Made by a program: the position numbers and the translations under genes. A stretch of 64,000 nt of DNA from Heliocidaris tuberculata (lineage: Eukaryota > Echinodermata > Echinoidea > Camarodonta > Echinometridae): assembly GCA_025618425.1 (NCBI GenBank), contig CM046846.1:29345075-29409074 (forward strand), read 5' to 3'. The notes under the pieces were generated by a model. That model made no database searches and had not been told where the DNA came from. It saw only the letters and a list, made by a program, of their open reading frames with translations. Shown one piece after another: positions 9,990 through 21,427 of the stretch (position 1 is the first letter of the stretch; each line of letters opens with the position of its first letter).

Positions 9990-11852
9990 GCCAGGCTCAC
10001 ACGAAGCGTCATTTGATGACGTATATAAGGAACGCGCGTCAGTGACTTGTACGGTCTTTTGCAGGTCATGAACAAGGAGAATTAACCCCAGAATATAAAT
10101 GTACTTATGTTCAAAGGTGTAATATATTCTTAATCATTGGCCTGTATCACTTTAGAAATAAAGTATCAGAAAAGAAATTCTAGCACACGGCATCATCTGC
10201 TAACACTTTACATGGGGGGTGGGGGATGCCATTTTCTTGATGATATGGAGTTGTACATGAACCATTGGAAACCGTTCCGGTCAGGAAGATATTTTAAATC
10301 CTAGAGCTAAATTGCTTCTCTTCATTACAAACAAACTAAAAATCCCCTTATATGATGGAAAATATATAACAGGTGTATACATATATTTTAAAATGTGAAA
10401 TTTATTGATTTCTTTTTAAATTCTCTGGTTTTGCTAAATAGAAATTGATTTCTTGGGTTTGCCTGGCAGAGCAAAATATAATTTATACAACGCGCATTCT
10501 GACTATTGAAGTCCATTACTTCAAAGCAGGTGAATGCATAGTTTGTCACTATTGACGCTCGGGAAAGTTATCATCCATAAATCTAAATTAATTTGCTCTG
10601 TCACGTACGTCATAGTATCAAGAAAATAGATTTCTACTTAGTAAAATAGTAATTTTCCAAGAAATATAAAACACATTTTCGTTTTTAGAATATATGTATA
10701 TATCTGTTAAATATTTTAAATCTAAAGTGGGATTTTGTATCAGGAAGAAAGACACTTTTGCATTCGGATTAAAAATATCTTTATGTACACATCAAGATAA
10801 TGGCAGCCCCCAGGTATCGCTAGCAGAGGATAAATTTTGCAGAGAAAATCTTGATTTATACCCATCTCGTATATTTTAATGCAAAACTACGTGGGACAAC
10901 AAGAAGGAATAGTTTACATCTGTGAATATAAGCACATTTATAATTTGAGATTAATTCCCCTTGAAAGATATTAAAGAGGGATATCGTTTAAAAAGTCATT
11001 GCAAAATGAACAGTGCAGACAATAATTTTAACAACAGGTATATGGGTTAATTGCCTTCACAAGCTCGATGAGCGCAGGTCGGGGGCGTCGCTAGAGGGGG
11101 TGTGTGGGGGTGTCACCCCCTCAAAATTGCTGCCGGAAAATGCGCAAAAAAAAGGAGGGATGAAAAGGAGAGAGGGAAGAGGAAAGAGAAAAGGAAAAAA
11201 ATAGAAAGGAGAAGAAAAAAGAACAAAAAGAAAAGGGAAAGGATAGGAAAACAAAAACAGCAAGAAAAGAAGGAAAGGAAAAGGGAAGGACAGAAAAAGA
11301 AGGAAAGAACTGGCCATTTTTTTTTACTCCCTCGCTTCGCTCGCTCGCAAAAAACACTGGAATGTTAATATTCGGGCAAAAGGCGTCTCCCTTCGGCAAT
11401 GGGCTGCAGCCCCCCCCCCCCCCCCCCGAGGAATTTCAAAGTTCCTATTTTCATATTCGGGCAGCGAGGTGCTAGAAAATCCACAAATTTTGGGGCAGCG
11501 AGGTTCCCAGATAATTATGTAACTTGACTGTGTATGCAACTTCTGTACATTTTCACTACGTTTTTCAAAAGTTTTCTTAAAAATTTGCTCTCTCGCTTCG
11601 CTCGCTCGCTCGCAAAAATTTAGAAATTGAAAAGTTGATAATCGGGCGGAAGGCGTCAGCCCCCCCCCCCCCCTTTGCAAAAATGGGCCTGTATGGACAA
11701 GATCTCTACACCTGCAATTTTCTTTTATCATTATTTGTGGGGGAGATTAGGGTGCAGCATTTTTGTCGACAAATTTGGCCATTCAAAATGTTCTAGCGAC
11801 GCCCCTGGCGCAGGCAATGACGCAATTGAAATGACGCGTCGTGTGAGCCGGC
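9990..11852. mobile_element. TIR DNA element (GCCRGCTCACACGA termini), 1.86 kb, with nested hAT-like insertion
   Basis: The left end GCCAGGCTCACACGAAGCGTC and the right end GACGCGTCGTGTGAGCCGGC are near-perfect inverted repeats. The matching place in unit B (about 40000-40030) reads straight through without it, giving an empty-site comparison. Only short non-descript open frames are present, so it is likely non-autonomous. Confidence 0.65.
11080..11807. mobile_element. hAT-like non-autonomous element, nested
   Basis: Terminal repeats GGGGGCGTCGCTAGA and TCTAGCGACGCCCC. The flanks are GCGCAGGT (11072-11079) and GCGCAGGC (11808-11815), a 7/8 target duplication of the 8-bp length typical of hAT elements. 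The inside holds G/C homopolymers and two copies of a CTCGCTTCGCTCGCTCG motif (11330 and 11590) but no transposase. Confidence 0.75.
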
Positions 11853-11859
11853 CTCTAGA

Positions 11860-12607
11860 TTTGTTTTAAGTGTAACAAAGCATGCTATCAGAGTGTCAAA
11901 TTAATCAGTGGCATTTACTTACAGTGATTCATCATTTGGGGTGAAATGAAATTGGCATATGTTACTAAGACCTTTCTGTATCTACAAGAAATTGCGCCTG
12001 TTTCCATTCATGTCGCATGAGAAAAGAAGGTAAAATATCACTCAATATGGCCACTGACGTAGGCTTATGAATACCACAAAACACATTCAATCGACCATTT
12101 ATAGTCGGTAGACCAGAAATTATTGTCAAGATGTCAAAACATTGCCAAGGTGTTTTTTATTACGGAATCTCTCAGTATAATGTGTGTATAGTAGGAAATA
12201 TAATCCCTATTAGACAATTCCTTGTATATATATTGATCAATAGCACACCATGTGAATGGCCTGATCAAACCATGACGTCATAGTTTAGTAGTGTTGTTAG
12301 GTCTTTAACATTAAGTTTCTTGCATTATCGTAAAGTGCCACGTGACCGTCATGATGATGGTGTATTGTCTTTTGAAACATTTTGTTTTACCATGTCTTTT
12401 CTTAAAATGCCTGCAAGTTTTTTTTTTTTTTTTTTTTACGTTGTTCTCATTGTCAGTAAAAATTTACTTATTTACGATGGTAATTTTTTAACAGATCCTA
12501 GCTTTAAACTCATGTAATAAATATTCTTGTAATTTTATATTTTTATAGGCATAGGACTATGTCGTAGCCACAGGACGAGGGTTTCCCCCTCTTTAATATT
12601 CAAAATT
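11860..12607. other. Duplicated flank, block C of unit A, then unannotated DNA
   Basis: 11869-12030 aligns with 40030-40200 (shared words GAGTGTCAAATTAATCAGTG and TGCGCCTGTTTCCATTCAT-like). 12030-12607 shows no recognisable gene, only a T19 run near 12419. Confidence 0.45.
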
Positions 12608-13227
12608 TTTAAAGGCCAAGTCCACCCTAATATCAAGTTGATTTGAATAAATAGAGTAAAATTAAACAAGCATAACAGTGAAAATTTTATTGAAATCGGA
12701 TGTAAAATAAGAAAGTTACTGCATATTGAAAGTTTTGCATTAATTCATGAAACAGTGATATGCATAACATGGGCGGTATGCAAATGAGTGAACCGATGAT
12801 GTCACTCACTCGGTTTTCCTTATGTATTTTATTATATGAAATATCACTATATTTCTTCTTTTTTTTTTTTTGCTTCATTAATGTAAAACATGGTTTGACT
12901 CCTTGTGGAACATGTAAAATCATCATTATTTTAACTTATTTTTGTACAAGGGAGAGATTCTCTATTATCACATCTATAAAAATTGAAATTTGAAATGTCA
13001 TATAATAAAATACATAAGGAAAAGTGAGTATGTGACATCATCGATTCATTCATTTGCATACCGCCCATGTTATGCATATCACTGTTTCATGAAATAATGG
13101 AAAACTTCAAAATGCCGTAACTTTCTTATTTTACATCCAATTTCATTGAAATTTTCACTGTTATATTTGTTTAATTTTACTCCATTTATTAAAATCAACT
13201 TGATATTAGGGTGGATTGGCCTTTAAA
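12608..13227. mobile_element. Foldback MITE, TTTAAAGGCC termini
   Basis: It begins TTTAAAGGCCAAGTCCACCC and ends GGGTGGATTGGCCTTTAAA. The two arms remain complementary for about 230 bases each, through the GGGCGGTATGCAAATGA segment and its complement at about 13046-13070, around a centre near 12910. No coding capacity. Confidence 0.8.
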
Positions 13228-13529
13228 GAAACTCGGCACTTAGACCTCGGGGGAAAAAAATCTGCCGCATGCGCATGCTACTTCCAGGTATTACGGCCAC
13301 GTAGTCACACTTAATGTATACAAATTTATGCACATTTCTTCTCTGAGCACCTAATGACGAGCTATTCCATTAACCTGCTTTTTATAAATGAGCCTCAATG
13401 TTTGGAATCCAGTTTGCATACATTACTTGTTTCTGGTGTCCGGCAAACCTCGGAAAAGCTTTCAGGTTATCAAGAACAACCTTTGTCTGAAAGGTATGTA
13501 TAAGATTTAAATACATTACGGAACCGGTC

Positions 13530-14040
13530 TATTGCCACGTAGGCCCAATGACAATTTAATATTTAAGACGTGGTAAAATTTTAAAAATTTTGAAAATACC
13601 GTTAATAAGCTACAATAAACATGATAAATGTTTGTTTTTTTAACCTACACACATATCACAGAATGTCTACTCTTGTCATTTCTTTACTGCTTATATTTTA
13701 ATCCTTTTTTAAATGAAAAGTTTCATTCCTGTTTTTGTTGTTGTTGGGGTTTTTTTTTGTTTTGTTTTGTTTTGTTTTTTTGTTTTTTGTTTTGTTTTGT
13801 TTTGTTTTTTGTAGAGTATACTGACTTGTGTTGGGAACTGTACAGCTATATATATTGGAAAATTCTTGATGCCCCACCTCGAATGTCCTTCTACCCCCCC
13901 CCCCCCCCTCCCTTCCCTCTTCTCTCTCTCTCTCTCTTTCTCTTTCCATCTTTTTCTCTCTTCTATACATATATAAATATATATATTTACTATACATCCA
14001 TGTATATACACAATACATTTCAAAGCAAGTCCAACAGAGC
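13530..14040. other. Duplicated flank, block D of unit A
   Basis: It aligns by eye with about 40955-41345 in unit B (TTGCCACGTAGG, GACGTGGTAAAA, CACATATCACAGAATGTCTA, TTGGAAAATTCTTGATG). It contains GTTTT-rich, C-rich, CT and TA microsatellites. Recognisable similarity stops near 14040 and 41460. Confidence 0.6.
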
Positions 14041-14093
14041 AAGAGAGAGGTAGAGATAAAGAGAAAGCGAAAATAGAAAAAGGAAATAGGAAA

Positions 14094-14133
<40 letters not shown>

Positions 14134-14160
14134 TTTTTTAAGAGAGAGAGAGATAGGGAA
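14041..14160 (+). repeat. (GA)n microsatellite
   Basis: Mostly GAGA units, interrupted by a short T run near 14130. Confidence 0.85.
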
Positions 14161-14224
14161 AAGAGGGAGATGGAAATGATTCCACTCAGTTACAATAAGC
14201 TTTCAGAAAGTTGCCTTATAGTTA

Positions 14225-14850
14225 TACACAATTCCCTAAATCTTGATAAATAGAACTTGACCTGATATTATAATGTAGACTATTCCATTTACTAATTTCA
14301 ATTCAGAGATTGTTGTACCTACAGGAGGTTTATGTAATAACAATCTTTGCCTTGTGCTATTCGAATGAATGGAAGAATTGCTTACAAACATAGTTTTAAA
14401 GATTTGTGGAAGTTTTCCAGTATGAAAATTATACATAAATATTAGGGTGTTTAGCGTTATTGGTTCCTGAACTAGGAGAACTTTCATTTGTACAAATAAG
14501 GGATTACTAGGACAATTATAATCTTAATGTGTTATTATCCGAATTGATTTCTTTTGAAGCACTTTTATTTTATTTAAATGAGATAAATATGAATTTCCCC
14601 AAACGATATTACAGTATGTCAAATGCGGCAATACTATTGAATTATAAAGTAACATTAATACATTATATGGGACAACATACTTTAATTCTGATAATACACT
14701 GACACTTCTCGATACTTTTAAAGTCGAGAAATGATAATGATGGGACACATTGAAGGGTGATGTTGTTTACAACAATATGGTCAAAGTCTTCAGGAACTCT
14801 CCTGTTCTTTGAACGAAATAGAATATACTTTTTTTTTTTCAAAATTAAGT
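14225..14850 (-). mobile_element. CR1/L2-like non-LTR retrotransposon remnant (RT C-terminus)
   Basis: Minus-strand frames read YILFRSKNRRVP (about 14828), then ALYNSIVLPHLTYC-like and IVWGNSYLSHLNKIKVLQKK (14670-14540). After a frame shift comes ITLNTLIFMYNFHTGKLP and NSTRQR (14460-14340). These follow the LP-LxYC-xxWG ... LQKKxIR ... LP ... HxxxTR order seen downstream of the RT catalytic core in CR1/L2/Jockey-type elements. At least one frameshift is present, so it is dead. Confidence 0.7.
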
Positions 14851-15829
14851 AATTTGTTGCTCTGAAACCAAGAGACCAGTTTACGTGATGACCAATCAGA
14901 AAACGTCATTCCAATAAGTAAAATGTGTACTTTGATAGGAGTAAAACTATTTATCGAAAAAGTAGCCGATATCGAATAAATAATTAACTTTCTTTATTTA
15001 TTCATTTTTATTATTTAATTGGGGAACCCTGTCTCGAACATGGACTATTCATTTAAATTTTCGGAGAGGTGGATTAAATGAGATATGGCGTATTTTCAGG
15101 GATGCACATCATTGCAAATAACTTCTTGTTAATCTTCAAAGTGGTATTTTCTTGGTGAACTAAAACAAACATAAAACATACGAAAAAGATATATTATGCG
15201 GCAGTGGAACACAAATAGGGAATTACATCTTGGAGGGTTTTGGAAATTTTTTAAAAGACGGACACTTGCTGTCGTACGCTCTGAAGCTTAAATTGTGAAA
15301 ATCATAATAGAGAAGGATCAAGGACTAACAATGTCTTAAACATGTTGAAAGTAACATTTTATAGTGTTAGATACAGCAATATGATTGTGATACAACACAT
15401 TCAAAACGATATCACCCTTTCAAATGTTGATTTAACACTTTATTTTTATTGTCTTTAGAGAGGAGAGTGGCGCCCTACTGATCATTATAGGATAATTTTA
15501 AGTTTTTGTGTGTTTATCTTTGTTCCCACCAAATCAAAGTTGTTGGATTGTAAAATGTTGCCATTATCGGATATATTTTACTAACTTGTTGTCATACCAT
15601 CGTTCATCCGTGCCAATATTTATGTCATGTAATATCAATTTAGTGATCATTGATCATCTAAATTTGAAAGTAATCTATTTTAAGTGATTCGTTAATCAAT
15701 AATCATATTTCTGACGTTATTTTAATACTAATGACAATTTTAATTGCAATATGATGATTAATAATAATCTTTCTAGAAAAGTTCAAACCCTCTGTACAAC
15801 AGTGCAAAATTACTTTTTTTTTGGGGGGG
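14851..15829. other. No recognisable feature
   Basis: AT-rich DNA without splice-supported coding frames, clear terminal repeats or tandem repeats. I see nothing to annotate here. Confidence 0.5.
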
Positions 15830-15831
15830 GG

Positions 15832-15972
15832 GACCATCTAACAAGGCATAATAGAGGAGCTTGCTTGGTATCTGTGCAATTAACACATGAATAATACATT
15901 TCAGCCTGGCAGTCACATACCACAGATACCTGAAAAGCTCTTCTATTATGCCTTGTCAAACAGGTGAAGATG
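15832..15972. mobile_element. Short MITE/hairpin, about 140 bp
   Basis: The ends pair as ACCATCTAACAAGGCATAAT... and ATTATGCCTTGTCAAACAGGTGAAGATGGT, with a second pairing of GGTATCTGTG and CACAGATACC inside. Non-coding. Confidence 0.6.
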
Positions 15973-16887
15973 GTGTGTTTACATAATCCTGACAATATTT
16001 TTTGGCTACTTTTGAGAAAGTAATACGTTTTTTTGCGTGAAGCGCCATCTATACATGACGCCCGAGCAACTTTAATAACTTATTAATCAAAACACCAATT
16101 AACACCAAATTGCACCTCAAGAAGATTATTATACTCAAAATTATGTTAAGAAAATTTAAAGTGAATTGATTAAAATGCTTTTGAATTATCATAGTCAGAA
16201 GTTAAGAACATTGTTTTTCTTTACAAAGCAGGGGGGGGGCAAAAGCGTTGTCCTAAGGGCATTTGGGGGTTTTCATTTCAGGGGTTCTGACACCCCCTTT
16301 CTGATGGACAATTTTGTCAGTTTTTTATATTTTTGGAATGTACATCCATAGCTCTTCATTCTGACAAAATTTGGTCCCTTGGCTTCAAGGGGAAACATTT
16401 ATAAATTTTTAGGGGCCGTCTGACACTCCATCCCGACGGAACTTTTAGTCAGTTTTTGTTTGTTTTGTAATGTCCAGTCACACTACTTCCTACTGACAAA
16501 GTTTGGTGCATGGGGGAGATGGGGTGAAATCGACCCGACTTTGGGGTCTCTTTGGGGGACTCTGGGGGCTAAACCCGGCGGCTACGGTCAGGCTGACAAG
16601 CTTTATGTCAATGACTTATGTAGTCTAAGTAACTTCACGGGGTCAAATCTTAAGGGTAAAATGGGGCGACTTTTTCGGGACAGGCTCCCAGATTAGAATG
16701 TTGGAGCCAGTTTTTTTTATTGCACTCCCTGGTAATGCTCATACGTGTACATGGTATGGTATGACCCATGCCTTGCCCTCCAGTGCATGCCCCAAGGGGG
16801 GGGGGGGGGGAGGGGGCAGACTGCCCCCCCCCCGACAAAAGATTTTTTTTTCTATTTTCTAAAATTCTTTGGAAAAGGTCCTCTCAA

Positions 16888-17225
16888 TCAGTGGCAGATT
16901 TAGGGGGGGCAATCCTGGCCCGTGCCCCCCCCCCCTCTTTTGAAAGACAAGTATACATTGCCCTCCCCCTTTATTTTAATTTAATTGATAACCTTTTGGG
17001 GGTGGGGGGCTTGTCAGAGAATCATGGAAGAAAAGTGGACCCCATAAAATCTGATCCACCCCCCCCCCCCCAGTGAGGGAACTTTGGAGAACTTGGGGGA
17101 AATTCTCCCCCCCCCCCCTCCCCCCCCCCCCCCCCCCCCCCCTCACCACCACCACTGAGCGACTTTTGGACGGCTGGCGAGAAGAAAGAAATACGAATCT
17201 CCCTCCAAGCAGTTTCCACTCACCA
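16888..17225. mobile_element. CAGTGGCRGAT-type element, copy 1
   Basis: It starts CAGTGGCAGATTTAGGGGGG and shares an internal order with 19711-20070: CCTGGCCCGTGCCCCC-like block, poly-C, then GGCGAGAAGAAAGAAATACG and CTCCCTCCAAGCAGTT. The right terminus is not clear. Very long C runs (about 17107-17142) may vary or be misassembled. Confidence 0.5.
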
Positions 17226-17666
17226 TTTCCTCGGAAGCTGGTATCTGTTTTCATTCTCATTTTCATAAAATTAATCTTAAGTAGTCTTCATTGATGTTAC
17301 TTTTTTTTTCTCTCTCACAACTCAAACTTTAATGCACTTTGTTTTGCTTGTAATGATCGAAAAATGTTTATGCACTAAGTTGTGTTGTCAATTATTTTGA
17401 ATATTGTCAGATTAATAATACTTATTGTTATATACTTTGAAAAATGAAAATGTAATGAAATAAAATCTAAATCTGAAAAAAATCTGAATCTGAAGTTTTG
17501 CCCCTCTTGACGCATGCGCCAAGGTCCAGTTACGCCACTGACCACTACGCTCAACGATCATTGCAATGGTGAAAGCGCGATTACACAAACATGCCATAGA
17601 AATCGCGTGTACGTATACGCTCTTGATCTTCACCTAGTACATTCTTCTGTATTTTCCGAATACCCA

Positions 17667-17929
17667 CGTCGTCCTAGTCTAGTTCTGGACGTTTTTAATT
17701 ATTTTGTCCGTAAAACCATGAAGCTATGTACAAACTCCGTGTGTGTGCACCCAGCGTAGAACGTCGCGAAGTCCATTGATTCACTCTCCACACAAATTCA
17801 CCTTCCCCGAAAAAGGTGAATTTGTGTGGAGAGTGAATCAGTGGACTTCGCACTGTTCTACGCTGGGTTTGTAGCTTCATGGTTTTACGGACAAAATAAT
17901 TAAAAACGTCCAGAACTAGACTAACGTCG
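17667..17929. repeat. Long near-perfect hairpin (about 115-140-bp arms, 8-nt loop)
   Basis: The left arm ends TTCACCTT at 17804, the loop is CCCCGAAA (17805-17812) and the right arm begins AAGGTGAA at 17813. Pairing continues outward through CTCTCCACACAAATTC, GAACGTCGCGAAGTCC (a few differences), TTCATGGTTTTACGGAC and AACGTCCAGAACTAGAC. No open frame of interest lies inside. Confidence 0.85.
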
Positions 17930-18656
17930 TCCCTGACGATCGATCGTGAAGGCTAGCCTAGGCCAAAGAGTTTAAATACGAAGAGTGCTCAGTCCCGAAA
18001 TAAAGCACGCGTATATATTGTGGTACATGTCGATCGGCCGAGAGGGAAGGTTATAGTCTTTATCAAGATGTTTGTATTTTTTATTTCCTTTATTTTTTCT
18101 TCTTTTTCTGTACATCGCATTTGGTGAAGTCGTAAAGGGCATAATCTTGATATTGTCCCTTCAAATACAAACTTATGTCCCAAAACAGATAGGAATCAAC
18201 ATACTCTAACTGCACCATGGAGGAGAGGGAGAGAGTTGGGAGGGGGAGCTAGGAGAGATGTTTGCATTTTTGTTAAAGTTATTTGCTGTGAAATTTCTAT
18301 TAAGATTTATGTCCCAGGGGGGGGGGGGGGGGGATGGTCCAAACATGTTCCGTGATATTAAGCTCTATGTGAGCAAACACTGCGATATCTGATGGGAATG
18401 TCGAGAAAAGTAAAAAAAAATGAAATAAAAATAAATAAATAAATAAAATGCTATCTTTATTTTTCTAAATCAGAATATTTCATTTGATATCATGATTTAT
18501 GTAAATTTTAGGGATTATAGACGTATAATGTAAATCTATGGCCTTATGTTAAAAGTCAAGACAGAAAAGGCTTTATTAAAATGAGATTGTGTGCGAGCAA
18601 TTCCTTAAATACAAAGATTAATTAAGAGTGGCGTATCCAAGATTCTCTTATCTTTA

Positions 18657-18904
18657 TTGGTGGCGTATCCAGGAATGCACGTGCCCTACGTGCCAGCCAA
18701 AACCAAATCTGACATATCTTATAGTTACACATCGAATGAAAGGAATTGTGCCCCCCCCCCCCCCCGGCACAGAAGGAACATGAAAAATGTGACTTTTTTT
18801 TCCTTGCTTGTCTGAAAATTCAGAATAGACAGCATCTGATGATTTTTTTGTTCGTCAGGTGTGAGCCCCCCTCCCTCCCCTGCATTCCTGGACACTCCAC
18901 CAAT
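18657..18904. mobile_element. TIR element with TGGTGGCGTATCCAGGAATGCA-like ends
   Basis: The left TGGTGGCGTATCCAGGAATG and the right CATTCCTGGACACTCCACCA are inverted repeats with few differences. The interior is C-rich and non-coding. It belongs to the general GGCG...CCAGG-ended class that is common in this window. Confidence 0.6.
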
Positions 18905-19099
18905 ATAAATAACTTACAGTAAGTTATTTGTAATATTCTGCTGTAGCAGTTTGAGACGACAGGCGAAGAAAACAGTATAGGGCTATTTTGAATTGAATTA
19001 ACTAGTAACCAACAATAGCAGCTGATGATATGATTTATTTATTACCAGTCCTATTCTGTCTTTGTAGGAATATCCCATTCCTTTTGCCCCAGCCCCCTT

Positions 19100-19102
<3 letters not shown>

Positions 19103-19147
<45 letters not shown>
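19103..19147 (+). repeat. (CT)n microsatellite
   Basis: About 22 uninterrupted CT units. Confidence 0.95.
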
Positions 19148-19150
<3 letters not shown>

Positions 19151-19355
19151 TCACTCTCCCTCTCACAGGCTTTCACTTTCTAATAATCTCTTATTCTCTT
19201 ATTCTCTCTTACAACCGATCTATAAAAATGACTCCATTAGAAATGAGGACAAAATAATGATCTCTTATTGTTTTTTTTTTTCCTTCAATCGTTCAATAAA
19301 TGAGATCGACCACCAACACCATGCAATCCCATTCTTCACATCCATGACAGAATAG

Positions 19356-19517
19356 CAGGCGCGGATCCAGGGGGGGGGGCGAATCGACCGCGCCCCCTTT
19401 TTGGAACCCAACTGGGCACTGGCATACCTTAAGTACACAATAAAAAAATTGCCTCTTTAATTGTGTACTTTTCGGCTCTGTGCCCCCTCCTCTACAAAAT
19501 CCTGGATCCGCCCATGG
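19356..19517. mobile_element. GGCGGATCCAGG-type hAT-like MITE
   Basis: Ends CAGGCGCGGATCCAGGGGG and CCTGGATCCGCCCATG, with GAATAG on both sides (imperfect target duplication). It has an internal GTGTACTT/AAGTACACAAT inverted pair. Confidence 0.6.
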
Positions 19518-19710
19518 AATAGGAATTACATTTTTTTGAAATACAAACTACAGGTATACACGGACTCTGGCCTAAAATGTAAATAAAACCGGATCGAGCA
19601 CCATTAGTTTGGGAGCCCACGAGGCTAACAATGTTGGTCTATTAACCCTCCGTGAAAACTTGTAAAAAAGCCCACCCCGCAAGACTGACGTGACAGTCCG
19701 GGCATGGACG

Positions 19711-20070
19711 AGTGGCGGATTTATGGGGGGGGGGGGCGCGCAATCCCGGCCCATGCCCCCTCCCCTTTTTTAAAGAAAGTCATACATCATTGTCCCCCGG
19801 GCCCTTTTTTAAAATTGTTTTGGAGGGCCGGCGAGAAGAAAAAAAATTCTTTTCACCCCTCTCCCCCCCCCCCCCCCCCCCCCCCCCCCCCACTGAGCAA
19901 CTTTTCGAGGACTGGCGAAAAAAATACTCCTCCCCCCACGGAGCAACTTTTGGAGGAATGGTGAGAAGAAAAAAATACGAATCTCCCTTCTAGCAGTTCC
20001 AAAAAGTTGACAGCCCTGCATTTGTGCCCCCCTTTTTTTTTTTTTTACTACATCCTGCATTCGCCCCTGT
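19711..20070. mobile_element. GTGGCGGAT-type hAT-like MITE, copy 2
   Basis: Flanked by CATGGACG (19703-19710) and CATGGACT (20071-20078), a 7/8 match of hAT length. The interior has about three tandem copies of a GAGCAACTTTTGGAGG...GGCGAGAAGAAAAAAAT unit and several C/G runs. It is related to 16888-17225. Confidence 0.65.
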
Positions 20071-20403
20071 CATGGACTGTCAGTGTCAGACTTACATCCA
20101 TAATAGGGTTCAGAAGCCCCCTCCCACTACATTGTCGGTCTCGTTGGCTGAAGCCAAAGTAAACCACGATCAGCAAGTAAAAAACTTTGATGAGCGAAGT
20201 TTGAGGAGAACACCTTTTGCAAACTGACAGAGTTCCATCGGCAACGTCCCCACCTCGATCGGGATCGCAGAGGGGTAGACCTAGCCTAGCTAGAGCTAGA
20301 CACCTTGTCGGTCGCTATTCAGCTCAGCTATTTCATGCAGATTCCATGATCTCACATCGGTCATTTCGGCTAAGCGTAATTCGGTGGTATAACATTGATT
20401 ATT

Positions 20404-21212
20404 CAGAAGCGGATCTAGAGGGGGGGTTGGGGGGGTTGCAACCCCCCCCCCAAAAAAAAAAATCCGGGGACCATTTTTTTTAAATCTTATCTTTTTTTTT
20501 TAACTTGTAATTTTATTTTATTCTATTTATGTATTTATTTTATTTTTTATTATTATTATTATTATTATTATTTCTTTTTTTTTTCTGGGGGGGGGGGGGG
20601 AAGGGAGGGGGGGGGTGGGCGAACAAATGTCACGGAGTCCCTTGCCCCCCCCCCCCCAATCAGCTTTTTTGAGGACACGGGCCACCGCCGAAGTGACAAG
20701 CTAGGCCAGTGTTGCCATGTGGGGATTCTCATCCCAAAAATCCCCAAATTAAAAAAAAAATTGGGGATTTTTGAAGTCTTTGGGGATGAAAAATAAATAT
20801 TTGGGAATGAAAATAATATTGAGTTTTATGTAAAACGAATTTGGGGATCAGTGACAAGCTGTTCATAATAAAAGTATTAGGCTGACAGTGCTTATTCCAA
20901 GGTCCCCAATTCTTTGTATCTGTGTTGTCAACTGGCCTTACATTGCAGGAAAATGCAACTAAATTTTACAAATTTTCATGGGGGGGTTAATTTGGCAATG
21001 ACCTCTATACCAAAAATAGTGGTGTTTTAGATGCAAGAAAACGCCATTTTCACACACAGATTTTCAAAAATTCTCCCTACTGTGGGAGGGGGGACACCCC
21101 CCTCCCACACCCTCCCCCCCCTCGCTCGCTCCGCTCGCTCGGGCTCGGTCGCTACGCTCCCTCGCATATCGCCCCCAACCCTCCCCTTTATAAAAAGCTA
21201 GATCCGCCCCTG
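20404..21212. mobile_element. CAGAAGCGGATCTAG...CTAGATCCGCCCCTG element, 0.8 kb
   Basis: Clear inverted ends and similar flanks (TGATTATT before; TGATTATA overlapping the right end), so the exact right boundary is ambiguous by two bases. The interior has (TTA)n, G/C runs, and a CTCGCTCGCTCCGCTCGCTCG stretch near 21121 like that in the 11080-11807 element. No transposase. Confidence 0.55.
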
Positions 21213-21427
21213 ATTATATGAATTTATGAATTTAATACATTGAATTTTGCCTCTGGTACATTAGAAATATAATAGTGAACTGGAATACGTCTGCTACATG
21301 GTCGTCTGCTAGCGCACGATCTCATTGGATGTCGTGATCTCACGTGATCGATACTACACGCCCACATACGTCATCCATAACAACAAACGGTTTCACGTGT
21401 TATATGACAAATTATTTTTTTTTGGTC

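Noticed and set aside
13628..14053. 104-141-aa frames on both strands
   Set aside because: Produced by GTTTT, C, CT and TA microsatellites; the second unit does not preserve them.
16460..17294. Several Pro/Gly-rich frames
   Set aside because: They arise from poly-C/poly-G tracts in hAT-like elements.
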